Shown: piece by piece, positions 10,693 to 20,649 of the stretch | How the letters are laid out: every line of letters starts with the position of its first letter | Position numbering within the stretch: position 1 is the first letter of the stretch | DNA from: Cenococcum geophilum 1.58 | Taxonomy: Eukaryota > Ascomycota > Dothideomycetes > Gloniales > Gloniaceae | Direction: 5' to 3' | DNA: 64,000 nucleotides | Assembly: GCA_001692895.1 (NCBI GenBank) | Contig: KV748218.1 | Span: forward strand, 930,001-994,000 | The notes under the pieces: model-generated | Database searches by the model: none | What the model saw: only the letters and a program-made list of their open reading frames with translations | Told to the model about the DNA's origin: nothing | Made by a program: the position numbers and the translations under genes

Positions 10693-13497
10693 TACAGCAT
10701 GGGATTATAAAATAGAGTTAGAACTAGAAATAAGTCTAAAGTTCTTTTTAATCTACAAGCTTACTAAAGAAGAAGGTAGAGTATTAAAAGAGTTTATCTA
10801 GGAAAACTTATAAAAGGGATATATTAGACTATTATAGTCATCAGCGGGTTATCTAGTACTATTTATATTAAAGAAGAATAGCAAACTAAGGTTATACATT
10901 AACTATAAATAGTTAAACAGCATTACTTAAAAGGATAAGTATCCTTTACCCTTAATTAGCGAAATCTAAGATAGAATAGGCAACGCGCAAATCTTTATAA
11001 AGATAGATTTAAGATAGGCGTACTATTAGATTAGGATTAAGGAAGGCGATAAATAGAAGGCAGCCTTTAGATTAAAGGAAGGACTATATAAACTATTAGT
11101 TATATAATTTGGGCTTATAAATACACTAGCAACGTCCTAGAAGCGTATTAACAATATATTAGGAGAATACTTAAATAAATTTATTATGGCATATCTTAAT
11201 AATAATATTATCTACTTAATAACTAAGAAAGAGTATAGAGAATATATTAAATAGGTCTTAAAGAGACTATAAGAAGAACAGATACTAGTAGCAATTAAGA
11301 AATGCGAGTTCTTTACTAGGAAAACTAATTTTGTTAGATTTATTATTAAACTAGGCCAACTTATTATAGATTTAAGAAAGATTAAGGCTATAGTAAATTA
11401 GTAAGAACTAGAGAACGTCACGTAGTTAAGGTCGTTTTTAGGGGTTTATAATTACTATAGAAGGTTTATAGCATAATAGTTAAAGGATATTAAGCCATTT
11501 ACGCGGTTAATAAAGAAAGAAGAACTATAGGTATAGGGAGAGGAATAGCAAGAATTATTTAAGAAAATTAAGGAACTATTTACCTAAAAGCTAGTTTTTA
11601 AGATCTATTAACCAAGACTAGAGACGGTTGTAGAGATAGATGCATTAGACTATATACTAGGGGTATACTTTATATAGAAATATTAAGATAGATAGCACCT
11701 AGTAGCATACTATAGTTAAAAGATAACACTACTAGAGTTAAATTATAACATTTATAATAAGGAGTTATTAGGTATAATTACAGCATTAAAAAAATAGAAA
11801 GCATTTTTATAAGGTATAGAAAAACTATTTATAGTTAAGATAGATTATAAAAACCTAACGGGGTTCCTAATAACTAAAGAACTTAATTAAAGATAAGTTA
11901 AATAGGCAAAGATGCTTACAGAATACCATTTTAAGATTTAGTATACTAAGGGTATAGACAACATATAAGCAGATGCTCTAAGTTAAAAAGCTAAACTATA
12001 AAATAATAAAAAGCCATTAGGGGCTTTACTACAAAAAGATATAGATAGATTAATTAGGTATAATTATCTAAAAATTACAGCAACTTAAAAAGATAATAAA
12101 CTAAAAAAAGTCTATAAGATACTAGAAAGCTTTTAAGTATAGAGAATTCTAAAAGCATAGCTAGAAGATTTATAATTAGATATATACAAAAATTAAAAAG
12201 CGAAGTATATCCTAAAAAGTATAGTAGAGCATTTTATAGAAGATTTTTATAAGGAAATAACTTAAGAATATAATAAAGCTATAGGCTTAGTATTAAGACT
12301 TTAAGAGAAGTATATTATTAACAGAATCTAGGGCCTAGTATAAAAGATTATAAAGAAATACCTAGATTGCTAAAGAAATAAACTAATAAGGCATAAGCTA
12401 TATAGAGGGCTACAACCTATTAAGATACTAAAAAGACTATAGGAGGTTATATTATAGGACTTTATTATTAAGTTGTAAAGTTAAGAAACCCTATTACCGG
12501 ACAAGATTATAACGCAATCTTAATAATAGTAGACAAGCTTACGAAGTAGGGATACTTTATAGCATATATAGAAGAAATATTAGTAGAAGATATCGCTAAA
12601 ATCTATATTAAGGAAGTATTTGTAAGATATAGAGTACTAAGTAAGATTATATCGGATAAAGATCTAAGATTTATAGCAGTATTTTAGAAGGTATTTTTAG
12701 CGGAATAAGGAGTTAGAGCAGTAACTTCTACTATATATTATCCGCAGACAGACGGTTAAATAGAAAAATTAAATTAAACGCTAGAGTAGTATCTAAGGCA
12801 CTATATTAATTATATACAGAACAATTAGGTATCGCTATTACTAGTTATATAGTTTATATATAATATAACACCTTAAGAAGGAATAGGTATATTACTATTT
12901 AAGGCAAATTACGGATATAAGCTAAGAATATTATTATTACTATAATAAGTAAAGAAAATGAGTAGCATAGCTAAAGAAAAAATAAAGACGTTAATAAATC
13001 ATTATATAGACCTTATAGAATTAGTAAAGAAAGTATAAAAGAGAATAAAAAAGTATTATAACGCTAAGAGATCTAAGGGACTAGATCTTAAGGAGGGAGA
13101 TAAAGTATAGCTACTATATAAAAATTTTAAGAGTTAATAATTAAGCAAGAAATTAGACTATGTTAGACTAGGACCTTTCAAAATTATATAAAGGATTTTA
13201 CTAGTTACGTTTAAGTTAAACCTACTAGCTAAGATAAAGATCTACCCTATATAGTATATTATAATACTAGAGCTAGTATATAGAAATATTAAGCTACTAG
13301 TTTATAAAGCAGATATATATAGAGGATAGAAAGAAGATAAATAGTAAGTTTTAAGGATTGTTAGTTATAAGGACATTAATAATAAAATATAGTATAAGGT
13401 TAAGTAAATAGGCTATACTAAGACTACCTAAAAGCTACTAGAGAATTTAAAGAACGCTATAGGAAAGGTATAGAAGTATTAGAAGAAATTAGGTTAG

Positions 13498-13710
13498 TAT
13501 TAGGTGAAACCTAAGCATATAGTTATATAGCTGCGAGGTATAGGCGACCCGCAGGCAACTCGCCTGTAAGGCACGTGCGCTACACGTGCCTATAGAAACC
13601 CCTTACCTCGCACCTTAGACTCCTCCTTCTCCCTTAAGGATTCGTCTCTGTCTATATAATATACCCTATTATTCCATTATTGAGCTCCCTATCCATATCC
13701 TTACCTTACA
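13498..13710 (+). repeat. LTR, left, of the non-autonomous element
   Basis: 213 bp, starts tattaggtgaaacctaagc and ends ttacca-type ccttaca. Same length as the right LTR at 16387-16599. Confidence 0.88.
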
Positions 13711-13769
13711 TTTAAATTCTTACTAATCCCTTTAGGAGGATAGCCGGTTTAATTTTCCTATAATCCATA

Positions 13770-14960
13770 ATGCCTCTAAAGACAAGATCGACCCCTATAC
13801 TTAACGGCAATACGCCCGCGATATAACGGCAGAACGCCTCAGGATCTAGTGCAGACGAAGCCTCTACACTAGCAACATCTAGGCTACCTTCTAAATCTTA
13901 AGATAATTAGATATCTATAAACACTAAAAACCAGTTTAATTTATATACCTAGGCTTAATAGGAGCTTAGTAAGGTTACCAGCGTCCCACCAAATACTACT
14001 AACCCGAAGGAGCTAGATAAGCTAGCTAAGAAAATAGCCAACTTATAGAGCATTATTAACTCAACGAAGCCCTCCTATTATTATTATCTCTTAAGCAAAG
14101 AATATAAGTTACGTAGTGAGTATATACGCCAAACAAATCTTAACGCCTTAGTTAAGAAGTTACCGCCTAATATTAGTGGCACTACTTAACAGAAGTTTAA
14201 CCGGTAGATCGCCGCAGTTAAGAACCGATTTAAGGTTAATAACGCTAACTATAACTGCGAGCAACGTACGCGTTAGGCCATTAAAGGTCTTACAAAAGCG
14301 AAAATAATTACTTAACTAGTGCATCGCCGGCTAGGCGCTAAAGATAAAGGTCCTTTACTATAGGACAAATTTAAGACTATAGTCTAAGACTAGATTAAGG
14401 ACCCTATAGTAAAACGCTTTAATAATGCTACTGCGTACTATATGACTATAATAAAGGAGAACCAGAAGTTTAATACCTTCTTAGCCTGTATATATAGCTT
14501 AGAGGACCTCTTATTATATACCCCCTTTATTAATCCTAATTAATAGGTAGACTTTTGGTTCTTATATCTCCTAACCTACCTATAAGCAGAGCTCTTCCGC
14601 CAGAACTTCGCTGCACGGGTAAGAACTACTAAGAACCTCTTTACTAAAGTCCGCCGTATAGAGTAATTGCTTAATACCATAAAGCTTACGGAAGATCGCG
14701 TAGTTAGTAGTAGATCCTTATACTTAAAGCGCGGTTATAGCGTAAGCTCTATAGGGTTAGGTTTAGAAGACAGAACCTAAGGAAGGCGAGGCTTTCCTAA
14801 GTAAACTCCTAGGGAGACTACTTAACAGCTAGATGGCCCTAAGGACCCCCTAAACGCCGGCGCTACGCCTATAACTTACTAGAGGAACGTAGGCAGTAAC
14901 CGCAAAGAATACTAGCGGCAAGCCGTTACAGATAAGTCCTAGCCGTTAGGTAACAGGTGG
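13770..14960 (+). pseudogene. gag-like gene remnant of the non-autonomous LTR element
   Basis: Begins at ATG 13770 with MPLKTRSTPILNG and stays readable for about 390 codons if in-frame TAG/TAA are treated as mutated codons. Segments such as ELDKLAKKIANL, EDLLLYTPFINPN and KLTEDRVVSS are consistent with a structural protein containing a helical region, but I do not recognise a named domain or a zinc knuckle. The frame fades into the tandem-repeat zone. Gag is inferred from the element type and position next to the left LTR; another accessory protein is possible. Confidence 0.5.
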
Positions 14961-16250
14961 TAGGTCTATCCGTAACTAGGGTCCTTTAACTAGGGTTCTT
15001 TAACCCGCTAGTAACCTACTAGTAGTAACCTATACTAATAACTGTGTATATATATTATATAATAGGCCTATCTATAACCGGGGTCCTTTAACTAGGGTCT
15101 ATAACCTGCTAGTAACCTACTAGTAGTGACCTATACTAATAATATATACATTACTCTATAAAGACTTAGATAACGTATACCCTAAATACATACCTTATAT
15201 AGGCGCATTATAACCCAACGTTAAATAGGAAGAAGACTCGGATACCGTATACCCTAAACGTATATTATGCGCAGGTATATCGCAACCCAACGTTAGAGAA
15301 AAGAAAGCTTGGATACCGCATACCCCTAAGCGCATACCTTACGCAGGCGCATCGCGACCTAACAACCCTACGAGTCACTAGTTAATTTTATCTGTAGAGC
15401 AAAAGGGACGCTTTACGCTCTATGCGTAATCAGCTAACTTAGGGGCGAGTCCCTATCAGTAATAGATACCGCCTATAACCGGGGTCCTTTAACCAGGGTC
15501 CTTTAACCCACTAGTGACCTATTAGTAGCGACCTATACTAATAACTTATATCTTAAAGGACAGATCCGTCCGTAACCGGGGTCCTTTAACTGGGGTCTAT
15601 AACCTGCTGGTAACCTACTGGTAGTAACCTATACCAACGATTTATATATCAGACTTGGATACTGTATACCCCTAAACGCATATCGTGCGCAGGCGTATCG
15701 CGACCTAACGTTAGATAGGCAGAAGACTCGGATACCGTATACCCCTAAATGCATACCTTACGTAGGCGCATCGCGACCCGACGTGACTATGTATATGCTA
15801 CGCATATGCTATGTAAATAACGCAAGGCTAAAGTATAAAGTTGGCGGTGGATTTAATAGGTATACTACCCTACTACTATACGTCTGGCTATATGCGAATA
15901 ACCTATAACCTACCCANNAAGTATANACGGCGCTANNCCGGTATAGCGTAAGGCTAAAGCGGGGTTAGNGGCGGATTTAATAGGTATATAGCCTTACCGT
16001 CTATAAATCTGGCTGCATGCGAATAACCTATAACCTACCTATAAGGTATTAGCGACCTACTTATGCAAGTACACATCTAGAATTTAGCAGAATTTAGCAG
16101 AATTTAGTAGAACTTAGCGGAATCTCTATATGCTACGCAGGTATAGTATAAGGCTAAAGTATAGGGTTAGCGGTAGATTTAACGGGTATACTGCCTTACC
16201 ACTATACGCCTGGCTATATATGAATAACCTATAACTTACTGGCGAAGTAT
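14960..16250 (+). repeat. Three interleaved tandem-repeat families
   Basis: Family A (about 75 bp, cctttaactagggtc...ctagtaacctactagtagt) at about 14980, 15070, 15480 and 15565. Family B (about 75 bp, gataccgtatacccctaaac...cgcaggcgcatcgcgaccc) at about 15165, 15240, 15310, 15650 and 15725. Family C (about 125 bp, gcaaggctaaagtataaag...ctggctatatgcgaataacc) at about 15790, 15915 and 16125. Ambiguous bases occur around 15917-15969. Confidence 0.75.
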
Positions 16251-16386
16251 ATACCTATCTTTTTATGCGTAAAATCAGGACACTCTTTCCCTTTTTAATT
16301 TTTCCTTATTAAGGTTTTTTATGGGGTTTTATCAAGGCCTAAGTACGTAAAGGATCGGGGACGACCCTTTTTAAAGGGGGGGGCAT

Positions 16387-16599
16387 TATTAGGTAAAACC
16401 TAAGCATATAGTTATATAGCTACGAGGTACAGGCGACCCGCAGGCGACTCGCCTGTGAGGCACGTGCGCTGCACGTGCCTATAGAAACCCCTTACCTCGC
16501 ACCTCAGACTCCTCCTTCTCCCTTAAGGATTCGTCTCTGTCTATACAATATACCCTATTATTCCATCATTAAGCTCCCTATCCACATCCTCACCTCATA
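16387..16599 (+). repeat. LTR, right, of the non-autonomous element
   Basis: 213 bp direct repeat of 13498-13710. The visible differences are transitions. Confidence 0.88.
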
Positions 16600-16879
16600 G
16601 TTAAGTAGTATTAATAAAGAGGAATTACTAAAAAATAAGTCACCTAAGGGGGACCTAAGAAAAGCAGTTGCTAAGCTATTTGGATTTATTTCCTTCTTAG
16701 TAAAAAAAGAGTCTGTTCTTTTATTACTAAGTTCCTATAAACTCTATTCTATAAGTTTTTACTCCTTAAAATAAACCTTCTTACGCACTTTCTTAAGATA
16801 AATTAATTAAGCGGACGCCGTAAGACGAGACTTAAGAGCCCGTTACTAAGCATTAGCAGCCTCCCATTCCGCGTTATAA

Positions 16880-17352
16880 GAATAGTATAACTCCGCTAAA
16901 GCAACAAACAGTTTATTATTTAGCCGTGTAGCAGTAGATTAAATATAAAACCCTAAGACAAATTAATTAGGGAACTAGACGACTATTAAGAGTAATAGGT
17001 TATATATATTTAGTATTAAAGATAGAGCGAATATTATAGGATAAATAAATATTTGCCTTAGTACACTCCGAGTAAGAGAACGGTTATTGTAAAAATAGAC
17101 TTACCAACGTAATATAAACTAACCTCTCTTTTAAGCAGCGAGAATATAGAGACGGTATAATCTTACTAAGAGATAATATCGCAGTAATAGTGTAAGCACG
17201 ACGAACGGTTAAAGAAGGAGAAATTGCTTTAGGTATAATAAGTAATAATATTAACCAAATTAATTAGACAGATATTACACCTCTAGTAAATAACTTAAAG
17301 ATATTTAGAATCTTTAAGAATAAAGATAAAGAGGAGGGAGATAGTGTTATAA
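16880..17352 (+). pseudogene. Conserved reading frame downstream of pol in Gypsy (ORF3 candidate)
   Basis: The same frame is readable in both Gypsy copies although both are full of RIP stops. Copy A carries GTRRLLRVIG at 16971 and EYRDGIILLRDN at 17142 in one frame, followed by ARRTVKEGEIALGIISNN and a Lys/Glu-rich end that enters the right LTR. Copy B has the same blocks on the minus strand in 44242-44690. The stops lie where CAR, CGA or TGG would fit. Separated from the chromodomain by several hundred bases. I do not recognise the protein; it could be a separate ORF or a spliced C-terminal extension. The left limit is approximate. Confidence 0.5.
17323..17344 (+). promoter_or_regulatory. 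Polypurine tract of Gypsy copy A
   Basis: Purine-rich run aaagataaagaggagggaga immediately before the right LTR, the usual plus-strand priming site. Confidence 0.7.
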
Positions 17353-17759
17353 ACGCTTTAAGTATAATGTTATGACTACTTAGGGAAGAGTCGAAAGAAG
17401 CTAGTTAGTTAATTTAGGCACGGTCTAGAATAGAGCCGATAGAGCTATATGACGAGGAATAGTAACTAAGGTTATGTGATATAATCTGTATAATCTATAT
17501 AATCTATAATAGAGTAAATAGAGTACACGTATATTATATATAAGAAGGATTTTATAGAAGTATGGTTGTGTATTTAAAGGACCACGGTCCCTACCTAGAT
17601 AGTTCCTTCCTTATAGTAATTCTTAGAATATAATTAGAGTTAATCTATTGGGCAACCACTCCACTAGTTGTTATTACGTTGTTAACTTTAACTTATATTA
17701 CCTACACACCTAGCCTATTAACGAGCCTATTGTAGTACCTACTACAAGGTTCCGTTATA
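17345..17759 (+). repeat. Gypsy copy A right LTR
   Basis: 415 bp direct repeat of 4023-4446, followed by target duplication GATAA. Confidence 0.92.
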
Positions 17760-17764
17760 GATAA

Positions 17765-18665
17765 TTTTATAAGTCTTATAATACTTAGCGAACTGTATTA
17801 ATACGTGGCTTTTGTGTCCGTTAAGAATTAATAAGTAATAGATTCCTTAGAGTTATAGCTTTATATATTAATTAAAGTATTTTAACTAATTAACTATAAT
17901 GTCCGAATTTATCCACCCTAAATTGCTTACTTAAATTATGGTTTTATAATTAAGTTCGGGTGATATCTAAAATCGTTATACTTGTTTCCCCTAAAATAGA
18001 AAGTAAAGAGGTAATTAATATTGGCTTTTTAATATACACTTAATAATAGATACCTAATCGCGATTATCTGGCTCTATAATAAAAGATTAAGCCTCTAATT
18101 AAGGAATAAGCACCTTAACCTTATCGCCCACCCCTATTATAATTCCTTTCTTATCTATATTATATTAATCGCTTGGGGGAATCGCGTACTTAGCAATAGT
18201 AGCTTTATAGAGGTTAAACCATTCCCTAATAATATTTAGATCCTTAGAATCCTTTCGCTTTTAATTAAGACCTTAGGTAAATTAAGCTTAAAGCTCTAGG
18301 TGTCGGGCAAGGAAGTTTTTATACTAGTATTAACTAAGCTCTAAAAGACACTTCTTTATAATAAAGATACTTTTGGCTATAGATTTAAGGTGTTAAATTT
18401 AAGGTGGCCAACCCTAAGCTCCTATTGTATTAATCTATTTAATTAAAGAGGACTCCTTAATAACTGAGAGCTTTTGAAGCTTTTGGTGATACTCCTTGCT
18501 TAATTGGCGGCCGTTACGACGGTAGTAAACAGAAGAAGGCAACAGGTTGTATATTTTGGCAAGCTTACGGCTAGATAGATTAGGATTGGCTTCTAATAAT
18601 TGAAGAATAATTTGCATACGATCTTCCTTGCTAAGTGATAGCGATTTGGGGGTGGTAGAGGACAT
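17765..18665 (-). pseudogene. pogo transposase, N-terminal part with intact HTH
   Basis: Starts at ATG 18665-18663 on the minus strand. The first 76 codons are open: MSSTTPKSLSLSKEDRMQII, then an HTH_psq/CENP-B-like segment (LEANPNLSSRKLAKIYNLLP, SSVYYRRNGR), the DNA-binding module of pogo/Fot1 transposases. After codon 76 RIP-type stops appear up to the Gypsy insertion at 17759. Continues in frame at 4022-3313. The clean start against a degraded body may reflect a RIP boundary or relaxed homology near the ends. Confidence 0.85.
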
Positions 18666-18722
18666 GGTGGAGGTGTAGTAAAGGAGTATATTTTGATGTT
18701 TTGATTTTGATTTTGGTAAGAG

Positions 18723-18774
18723 GTCCGTGCATTGTCTCAGGTGGGTGGCTGTCTCGTCTGGGTGGCTAACCCGT
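18723..18774 (-). repeat. pogo TIR, right
   Basis: Inverted copy of 3207-3258, ending ggctaacccgt, followed by the TA target 18775-18776. Confidence 0.88.
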
Positions 18775-18776
18775 TA

Positions 18777-19015
18777 TCGCTTGACTGCCACCAACTGCAT
18801 ATAGTAATTGTAGCGAAGCCGTATGCTTGGCTGCAGAACTTCCCCCGCAGTGTCGTGATCTTTGTCAAATATCGTGAGATTTCTACCCGTACGATATTGC
18901 AAATTTTCATCGGCAATTGCAGAGACAACGTTGTATTCGCGTTTTGAAGGCCAAAATGGAGGCGTAGTCAAGGGGGAGAAGAGGAGGCGTACGTCTTCAA
19001 TTTGATTCTCCTGGC
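18777..19015. repeat. Foldback right arm and repeat body, target of Harbinger
   Basis: 18777-18817 is the rest of the foldback right arm. 18818-19015 is a repeat of which a RIP-mutated relative lies at about 62,130-62,345. After the Harbinger element the same repeat resumes at 28789. A 60-90 codon frame on the minus strand (18774-19058) looks coding-like (QENQIEDVRLLFSPLTT) but has no recognisable domain. Confidence 0.6.
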
Positions 19016-19018
19016 TAA

Positions 19019-19160
19019 GGGCTGGTTTACTAACTTTTTTCCACCTATTCGTGCCCACCTGGTCGACGCCGCCAGGTGGATCAAATTAAAGCCCAACAGG
19101 TGGATTGTAAGCGCCACTAGCAAGCGCTTGTGCAGGGGTGTAGATCGAACAGGTAAGAGC
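19019..19160 (+). repeat. Harbinger left TIR and subterminal CAGGT motifs
   Basis: TIR at 19019-19045, then about five copies in both orientations of the motif cgaacaggtgg (for example caacaggtggat, cccacctggtcg, cgaacaggtaag). Likely transposase or Myb-protein binding sites; mirrored at the right end. Confidence 0.65.
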
Positions 19161-20091
19161 GGTTCGTTTACTAGAGGTAGTCGCCAAGGTTACTAGTAGG
19201 CGAAATAGCGGTGGAGTAGGGTTATGTAAGCCGCACACGGGACGTCTAAAGGCTCTATATAAAACAAGTAGTTAGAGCCTTATAGATATAATTAACCCGT
19301 TCTTAATATACGCACCTTTTTTATAGGCGACGACAACGAGCCTATAGAGGCCAGCCCTGTTAACACTGCTGCTAGCGTAGCTCCCCCTGCCCCTAGCTAT
19401 AGCTATGGCCTAACCGCCACCTTTACTACTACCTCTACTACTACCTCTACACCCAGTATAACGTCTTCTAAAGCTGCCTCTACTACTACCTTACTAATAT
19501 TAACACCTATAATAAAGCTGCTAAAGAAGTAAGTAAGGGCGAATATAGTAAAGAAGGATCTTATAGCTGCTAGTACTGGTTTTAAGCCACCTACTAAAAA
19601 GACTTAGAGAAAGAAGGTAGTAAAGGGCGAGGATCCTAGTAAGAAGCCTTAATTAGTATGGCTTAAGGCGTTAAGTAAGGTGTTTCTAGAGTATATAAAG
19701 CTATTAGTTATTTAAGGCAAAGAGACTAATAGAGCTATATTTAAAGCCACTAATTACGCTAACGCTATTACCTATATTAAAGTTAAATCGGGCCAGGACC
19801 TTACTCTTAATTAGTTAACAAATAAGTATAATTATTAGAAGGCTATATACCGCGAATAGGAGGCGTATATTAAGGCGTGTTTAGAATAGGGTAAATATAA
19901 AGTTACTAGCTTACTATAAACTAATAAAGAAGGCGTTATAAAGGGCTATTTTAATAGCTATATTAAAAGGAGACCTTTTAAAACAAAATAGCCTATTTAC
20001 TATAAGTAACTAACGGAGCTACTTACTAGTAAAATAGCCCATAGTAATTATACTGGTATAATTAAGGAGGCGCTTAATAAGGATTTGGTTT

Positions 20092-20308
20092 TGTTAGTTA
20101 CATAAGGGGATATTACGTAGCTACGGTTCGTAGATAGTATAATAATTGTTATTGTATTCTTCTTGAAGAAAGGGGTAAGGAACTTAAGGTTCCTCACCAC
20201 GCTAGTGCCGCGGCGGCACATAATGGCAACTTGCCGTACGTAACGGCAACTTGCTATATGTGACGGCAATATGCCTTATATGGTAACCATTTGCCTTTAT
20301 TCCTAACA
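20092..20308 (-). repeat. Copia copy 1 LTR (3' LTR)
   Basis: 217 bp, starts tgttagttacataagggg and ends ttcctaaca on +. Contains a GC-rich core (acgctagtgccgcggcggca) and three to four ~20-bp tandem units with g(c/t)acgtgacggcaacttgcc. Confidence 0.92.
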
Positions 20309-20649
20309 CTAGCAACTCTTCTTTTATAGTTGCTATCTATATATATATACCGCTTAACTAGCGGAATAAAAATTAATCCTCCTTACTTACTATTGCCATT
20401 ATAATATAAGTCTCACTATTTCAAAATTTGCCTCTTAGCACGTAGTGCTTTCTTACTTATAAGTTATAGGTAGGTATCTTATTAGTAGGGCCGCTAAGGC
20501 GCTAGCGGTAAGTAAGCTAATAGCGATTTTCCATCCCAGGGATAGAAAATCCTAATTGGCTAGTTTAAGTTAGGGTCTACAGAATCTAACTAATTAAATA
20601 ACTTTAACCGCTAGTCGAAGTTCCTAGACATCTTAAGACCTTACGTAAC

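Larger units (their letters stand above)
4492..13492 (+). pseudogene. Gypsy copy A gag-pol remnant (chromodomain type)
   Basis: Polyprotein of an LTR retrotransposon: gag, protease, reverse transcriptase, RNase H, integrase, chromodomain. The gag start ATG, intact in copy B, is ATA at 4492-4494. Traces in order: gag; zinc-knuckle region near 8085-8130 with its cysteines largely lost (copy B retains NCGKQGHY); RT about 10700-11400, catalytic box YLNNN at 11192-11206 instead of YLDD; RNase H about 11600-12000; integrase about 12450-13300 with recognisable D (IIVDK), D (SDKD) and E (GQIEK); chromodomain about 13330-13480 ending ENLKNAIGK. Dozens of TAG/TAA in frame. Interrupted at 4781-7360 and 10596-10692; a non-autonomous LTR element sits just past the chromodomain. 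Confidence 0.85.
13498..16599 (+). mobile_element. Non-autonomous LTR retrotransposon with gag-like gene only
   Basis: 3,102 bp with two 213-bp LTRs and target duplication gttag (13493-13497) / gttaa (16600-16604). Copy B of the host Gypsy shows the unoccupied site near 50,530. A poly-G tract directly precedes the right LTR. It contains one gag-like remnant and a long tandem-repeat zone; I see no RT, RNase H or integrase. Confidence 0.85.
4023..17759 (+). mobile_element. Ty3/Gypsy chromovirus, copy A, with three internal insertions
   Basis: Two direct LTRs, target duplication GATAA at 4018-4022 and 17760-17764, gag-pol in RT-RNase H-integrase-chromodomain order, and a purine-rich tract before the right LTR. 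Removing the insertions at 4781-7360, 10596-10692 and 13498-16599 with their duplications leaves 7,940 bp, against 7,933 bp for copy B. Heavily RIP-mutated; no functional reading frame remains. Confidence 0.93.
3207..18774 (-). mobile_element. pogo/Fot1-type DNA transposon, split by a Gypsy element
   Basis: Terminal inverted repeats start ACGGGTTAGCCACCCAGACG at both ends and are flanked by TA (3205-3206 and 18775-18776), the Tc1/mariner-pogo target. Without the Gypsy insertion (4023-17759 plus one TSD copy) the element is 1,826 bp, a usual Fot1/pogo size. The single gene reads on the minus strand. The ends and the first 76 codons keep normal composition; most of the interior is RIP-degraded. 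Confidence 0.9.

Noticed and set aside
18732..18947. Two opposing ORFs over the right pogo TIR
   Set aside because: Span TIR, target site and foldback arm; the similar ORF at 3049-3273 shows they arise from the inverted repeats.
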